Shown piece after piece: positions 61,611 through 64,000 of a DNA stretch of 64,000 nt. The number at the start of each line of letters is the position of its first letter. Position 1 is the stretch's first letter. The notes under the pieces were generated by a model. The model was not told where the DNA came from and searched no databases. It saw nothing but the letters and a program-made list of their open reading frames with translations. The translations under genes were made by a program, and so were the position numbers. Where the stretch lies: contig NZ_CP009247.1 of NCBI RefSeq assembly GCF_001941485.1, forward strand, positions 186,001 to 250,000, written 5' to 3'. This DNA comes from Corynebacterium frankenforstense DSM 45800 (lineage in GTDB: Bacteria; Actinomycetota; Actinomycetes; Mycobacteriales; Mycobacteriaceae).

Positions 61611-63355
61611 CGTCGGTCCATCTTAAACCGGCTGCGGCGCACCAGGGCCGCGACCCCGAGAAGGGTCAGCACCGCGCCGACGACGGCGACCACGACGGCC
61701 TCCGTGGTCGCGAAGCCGAGGATCGCGCCGCCGGCCACCAGCGCGACGCCGATGAGGATCGCCAGCAGCCCCGGCCACAGCGCGGGGCGCTTCTTCCCGG
61801 CCGCGTGGGCGGGTACGTGTCCGCCGGCCTCCAGGGAGTGCGCCGACCCGCGGTAGTCGTCGTAGTCGCCGTGATCGCCGTGATCACCGTGGTCGCCGCG
61901 GGCGTCATCGTCGAAGTCGTCGTAGTCGGAGTAGGCGTAGTCGGGGTCGTCGCCGTAATCGACGTATTCGTCGTATTCGTCGGCGGGCCCGTCGTACTCG
62001 TCGGGCTCGTCGTATTCACCGTGTCCGTCCGCCCCGGCGAACCCGGCCGACCCGGCGGATCCGGCGGACACAACGGGATTGGCGCGCCCGGCGGCCCCGG
62101 CGGGCCCGGGGGAGGTGCCCGGCTCGGCGGGCCCCGAGGTGGTGTAGCCGGCGGGATCGTCCGAACCGACCTGCGCCCGCGCGTCAGCCGGCGCAGCCGG
62201 GTTGCTGCGCCGGTCGGCGGCGACCTGCTCAGGGGTGACCAGCGGGAAGCCCATCGCCGCGGCGCGCTCGGGCGCCGGGGTGGGGGAGGCGGGCGCGGTC
62301 CGCCCGGGCCGTGACGCCGCAGCGCCGTCAGTCACAGCGCGGTCAGCCGCAGCGTGGTCAGTCGCAGCGTGGTCCGCCGCACCGCCGTCAGTCGCGGCGG
62401 CGCCGGCCGTCGGCCTGGCCGGCATCGGCATCGTCGGCGGAGCGACCTCGCGCAGCCGCGAGATGCGCTCCGGGGTCATCGCCGGCAGCTCGTCGGTGAC
62501 CGTGGCACCCGCGACCGTGACCGTCCACTCCTTCGCCTCCGCGCCGACGACCGGGAAGCTGCCCGTCGCCGGGCGGTAGGCCGGCACCGCGGGCAACGGG
62601 TTGACCTGCGGCTCGAGGTCGGCCTCCGTCGCCGAGGCGGCGTCGCGGACGTCGACCACCACGCTGCGGGAGCCGGACGCGACGTCGGCAAGCGAACCGT
62701 CACCGTCCCCGCCCACGTCGTCGGGCGCGGCGTCGTAAATGTAGAGGCGCGCGACGGGCACCAGCCCCAGCGCGGCGAAGTGCCCGACCAGGTCGCGCAC
62801 CGCGGCGGAGTCGGCTGCCGTCAGCGGGCCGACCACGTGGCCGTCGACGGCGGCCACCACGGTGCCGTCGAGCACGCGCAGCACCGCGAGGAACTGCGCG
62901 GGCACCACGCGCTCGAGCGGGCCGGTGCCCTCTCCGGCGGCGGTGTCCACGGCACGCCGGGAGCCCTCGGGGAGCAGCGCCCACGGCTCATCGGGCGCGG
63001 AGTTGGCGGGCATGACCAGGCCCGGGGCCGGCAGCAGCAGCTCGGCGGTCAGCCGCCCGGAGCCCGGCTCGGGGGTCACGGCCACGCCGGGGGCGGGGGA
63101 GAGGCCCTCGTTGAGCAGGTGGCCCAGCTGGGGGTAGGTGTCCAGCACCGCCTGAGGCAGGCGGCCGATGCGCGCCGGGCCGTGGTGGACGATCAGCCCG
63201 CCCCGGTACTCGTCGCGCGTGAGGTGCAGGCGCTCGCCGGCGGGGTCGGTGCCGCCGAGCAGGGAGAGCAGCACGCCCTGGCTGGCGGCGTCGACGGGGA
63301 CGCGGGCGCCGCCGCCGGCGGTGACGAGGGGGAGCGGGTAGAGCGGGCGGTTCAT
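61607..63355 (-). CDS. Unknown membrane-anchored protein with Asp/Tyr-rich segment
   Basis: 582 residues. Residues 1-300 look folded (HGPARIGRLPQAVLDTYPQLGHLL, VVPAQFLAVLRVLDGTVVAAVDGHVV, FAALGLVPVARLYIYDAAPDD). Residues ~300-435 are a Pro/Ala/Gly/Thr-rich linker, 436-506 an Asp/Glu/Tyr/His-rich run with GDHGDHGDHGDY repeats, and 525-575 two hydrophobic helices before a basic end (RRSRFKMDRR). So it is probably tail-anchored with most of the mass in the cytosol. The ATG at 63355 is good; its stop overlaps the next gene's start, so it is co-transcribed with the dnaQ-like gene. I do not recognise the family. Confidence 0.7.
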   Translation of the reverse strand: MNRPLYPLPLVTAGGGARVPVDAASQGVLLSLLGGTDPAGERLHLTRDEYRGGLIVHHGPARIGRLPQAVLDTYPQLGHLLNEGLSPAPGVAVTPEPGSGRLTAELLLPAPGLVMPANSAPDEPWALLPEGSRRAVDTAAGEGTGPLERVVPAQFLAVLRVLDGTVVAAVDGHVVGPLTAADSAAVRDLVGHFAALGLVPVARLYIYDAAPDDVGGDGDGSLADVASGSRSVVVDVRDAASATEADLEPQVNPLPAVPAYRPATGSFPVVGAEAKEWTVTVAGATVTDELPAMTPERISRLREVAPPTMPMPARPTAGAAATDGGAADHAATDHAAADRAVTDGAAASRPGRTAPASPTPAPERAAAMGFPLVTPEQVAADRRSNPAAPADARAQVGSDDPAGYTTSGPAEPGTSPGPAGAAGRANPVVSAGSAGSAGFAGADGHGEYDEPDEYDGPADEYDEYVDYGDDPDYAYSDYDDFDDDARGDHGDHGDHGDYDDYRGSAHSLEAGGHVPAHAAGKKRPALWPGLLAILIGVALVAGGAILGFATTEAVVVAVVGAVLTLLGVAALVRRSRFKMDRR

Positions 63356-63445
63356 GGCCCCAGTTTAAGCGGGCGGCCTGCGCTTCCGGGCCTGCACGCG
63401 CCCGGTGTCGCACCGCACACGGCGGGGTGCGGGGGTGGCGCGGGG

Positions 63446-63460
63446 AATTGTTGAACAATT
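63446..63460. promoter_or_regulatory. 15-bp palindrome upstream of the NRAMP-like gene
   Basis: AATTGTT-G-AACAATT is a perfect inverted repeat 77 bp before the start codon, in a short AT-rich patch. It contains TTGTTGAACAA, which fits the TNGTNNNACNA pattern described for the GntR-type regulator LldR of C. glutamicum. It lies between two divergent genes and could act on either. Confidence 0.5.
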
Positions 63461-63536
63461 GATTTGTCACACGTCACTCCCGGCCTTAATATGAGCCGCA
63501 CCACACGAGATCCCGACGCAGAAAGGCGGCGCCGAC

Positions 63537-64000
63537 GTGAGCAACGCCGACCGGGTCCCCGAAGCCACCACCCCCGACGAGACCGGTGCGTCCCCCGCGG
63601 GCGCGCAGGCCGGGGCCGCGCGGGCCGACGGACACACCGACGGACACCACCGCATGACGCAGGCCGAGGTGCGCAAGGCCGCCACCCCGCGCCGCGGCGC
63701 GATGTACGGGGCCATGATGCTCATGGCCACCAGTGCCATCGGGCCCGGATTCCTCACCACCACCAGCGTCTTCACCGTCCAGATGGGCGCTTCGTTGGCC
63801 TTCGCCATCATGGTGTCCATCCTCGTCGACATCGCCATCCAGCTGAACGTCTGGCGCGTGCTCGGCGTCTCCGGCCTGCGCGCCAACGAGCTCGGCAACG
63901 CCGTGCTGCCCTACCTGGGCTGGGTCCTCGGCGGCCTCGTCTTCCTCGGCGGACTCGCCTTCAACATGGGCAACATCGCCGGCGCCGGCCTCGGCCTCAA
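63537..64000 (+). CDS. NRAMP-like metal transporter, C-terminus outside window
   Basis: 154 codons are visible from the GTG at 63537. A hydrophilic N-terminus of ~55 residues (with HTDGHHRM) is followed by helices: MYGAMMLMATSAIGPGFLTTTSVFTVQMGASLAFAIM (starting ~residue 57), then LVDIAIQLNVWRVLGVSG and LGGLVFLGGLAFNMGNIAGAGLGL. The order fits NRAMP helices 1-3. The metal-binding DPGN motif of helix 1 is replaced by GPGFLT, so it is not a classic Mn/Fe transporter; NRAMP-related groups of other specificity exist. The frame is open at the window end. Confidence 0.7.
   Translation, partial: MSNADRVPEATTPDETGASPAGAQAGAARADGHTDGHHRMTQAEVRKAATPRRGAMYGAMMLMATSAIGPGFLTTTSVFTVQMGASLAFAIMVSILVDIAIQLNVWRVLGVSGLRANELGNAVLPYLGWVLGGLVFLGGLAFNMGNIAGAGLGL

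Overview
The window is high-GC chromosomal DNA (about 70% G+C by eye) from an actinobacterium of the mycolic-acid group, most probably a Corynebacterium. The cell-wall genes show this: aftA, dprE2, dprE1, a GtrA-like flippase, glfT1 and the wzm/wzt galactan exporter. So does the block aspT-dnaX-ybaB-recR-gatD-murT-dnaQ-like, which parallels the M. tuberculosis Rv3722c-Rv3711c region. Species cannot be decided from the sequence.

Layout. 1-10.8 kb: arabinogalactan synthesis and export. These genes make DPA (dprE1/dprE2), prime galactan with arabinose (aftA), start galactan (glfT1) and export it (wzm/wzt), with small unknown genes between. 11-20 kb: a PLP-enzyme-like protein without its lysine, a small membrane protein, a broken AbiEi/DUF559 gene inside a repeat islet, two quinone-oxidoreductase-type enzymes, an aromatic aminotransferase (pat), three tRNAs and mgtE. 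20-30.6 kb: a dicarboxylate transporter, tRNAs, tyrA, the tadA pair, a CsbD-like stress protein, an MmpL-type exporter and tgt. 30.8-44.9 kb: a complete, co-directional type I-E CRISPR-Cas locus (cas3-cas8e-cse2-cas7-cas5-cas6e-cas1-cas2) followed by one array of 81 repeats and 80 spacers. 44.9-46.7 kb: a YhhQ-type queuosine-precursor transporter and gluQ. 46.7-50.4 kb: formamidase, two tandem YczE-like membrane proteins, a tRNA-Ser and SRP RNA. 50.7-63.4 kb: aspT, dnaX, ybaB, recR; then, convergent, an unknown membrane protein gene, dnaQ-like, murT and gatD. 63.5-64 kb: the start of an NRAMP-like transporter.

The CRISPR-Cas locus sits between tgt and the YhhQ transporter/gluQ pair, so it splits what looks like a queuosine-salvage group (import, base exchange into tRNA, glutamylation of Q34 in tRNA-Asp). 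The Tgt here has lost the three cysteines of the family's zinc site. Other unusual points are a DEDDh-exonuclease/BRCT protein whose catalytic residues are replaced and which carries a ~250-residue Arg/Gly/Asn-rich tail, the lysine-less aminotransferase-like protein, a ~90-bp inverted-repeat element family, and a short dispersed motif built on CGACGTC that recurs about twenty times. Intergenic regions are rich in 21-28 bp tandem repeats.
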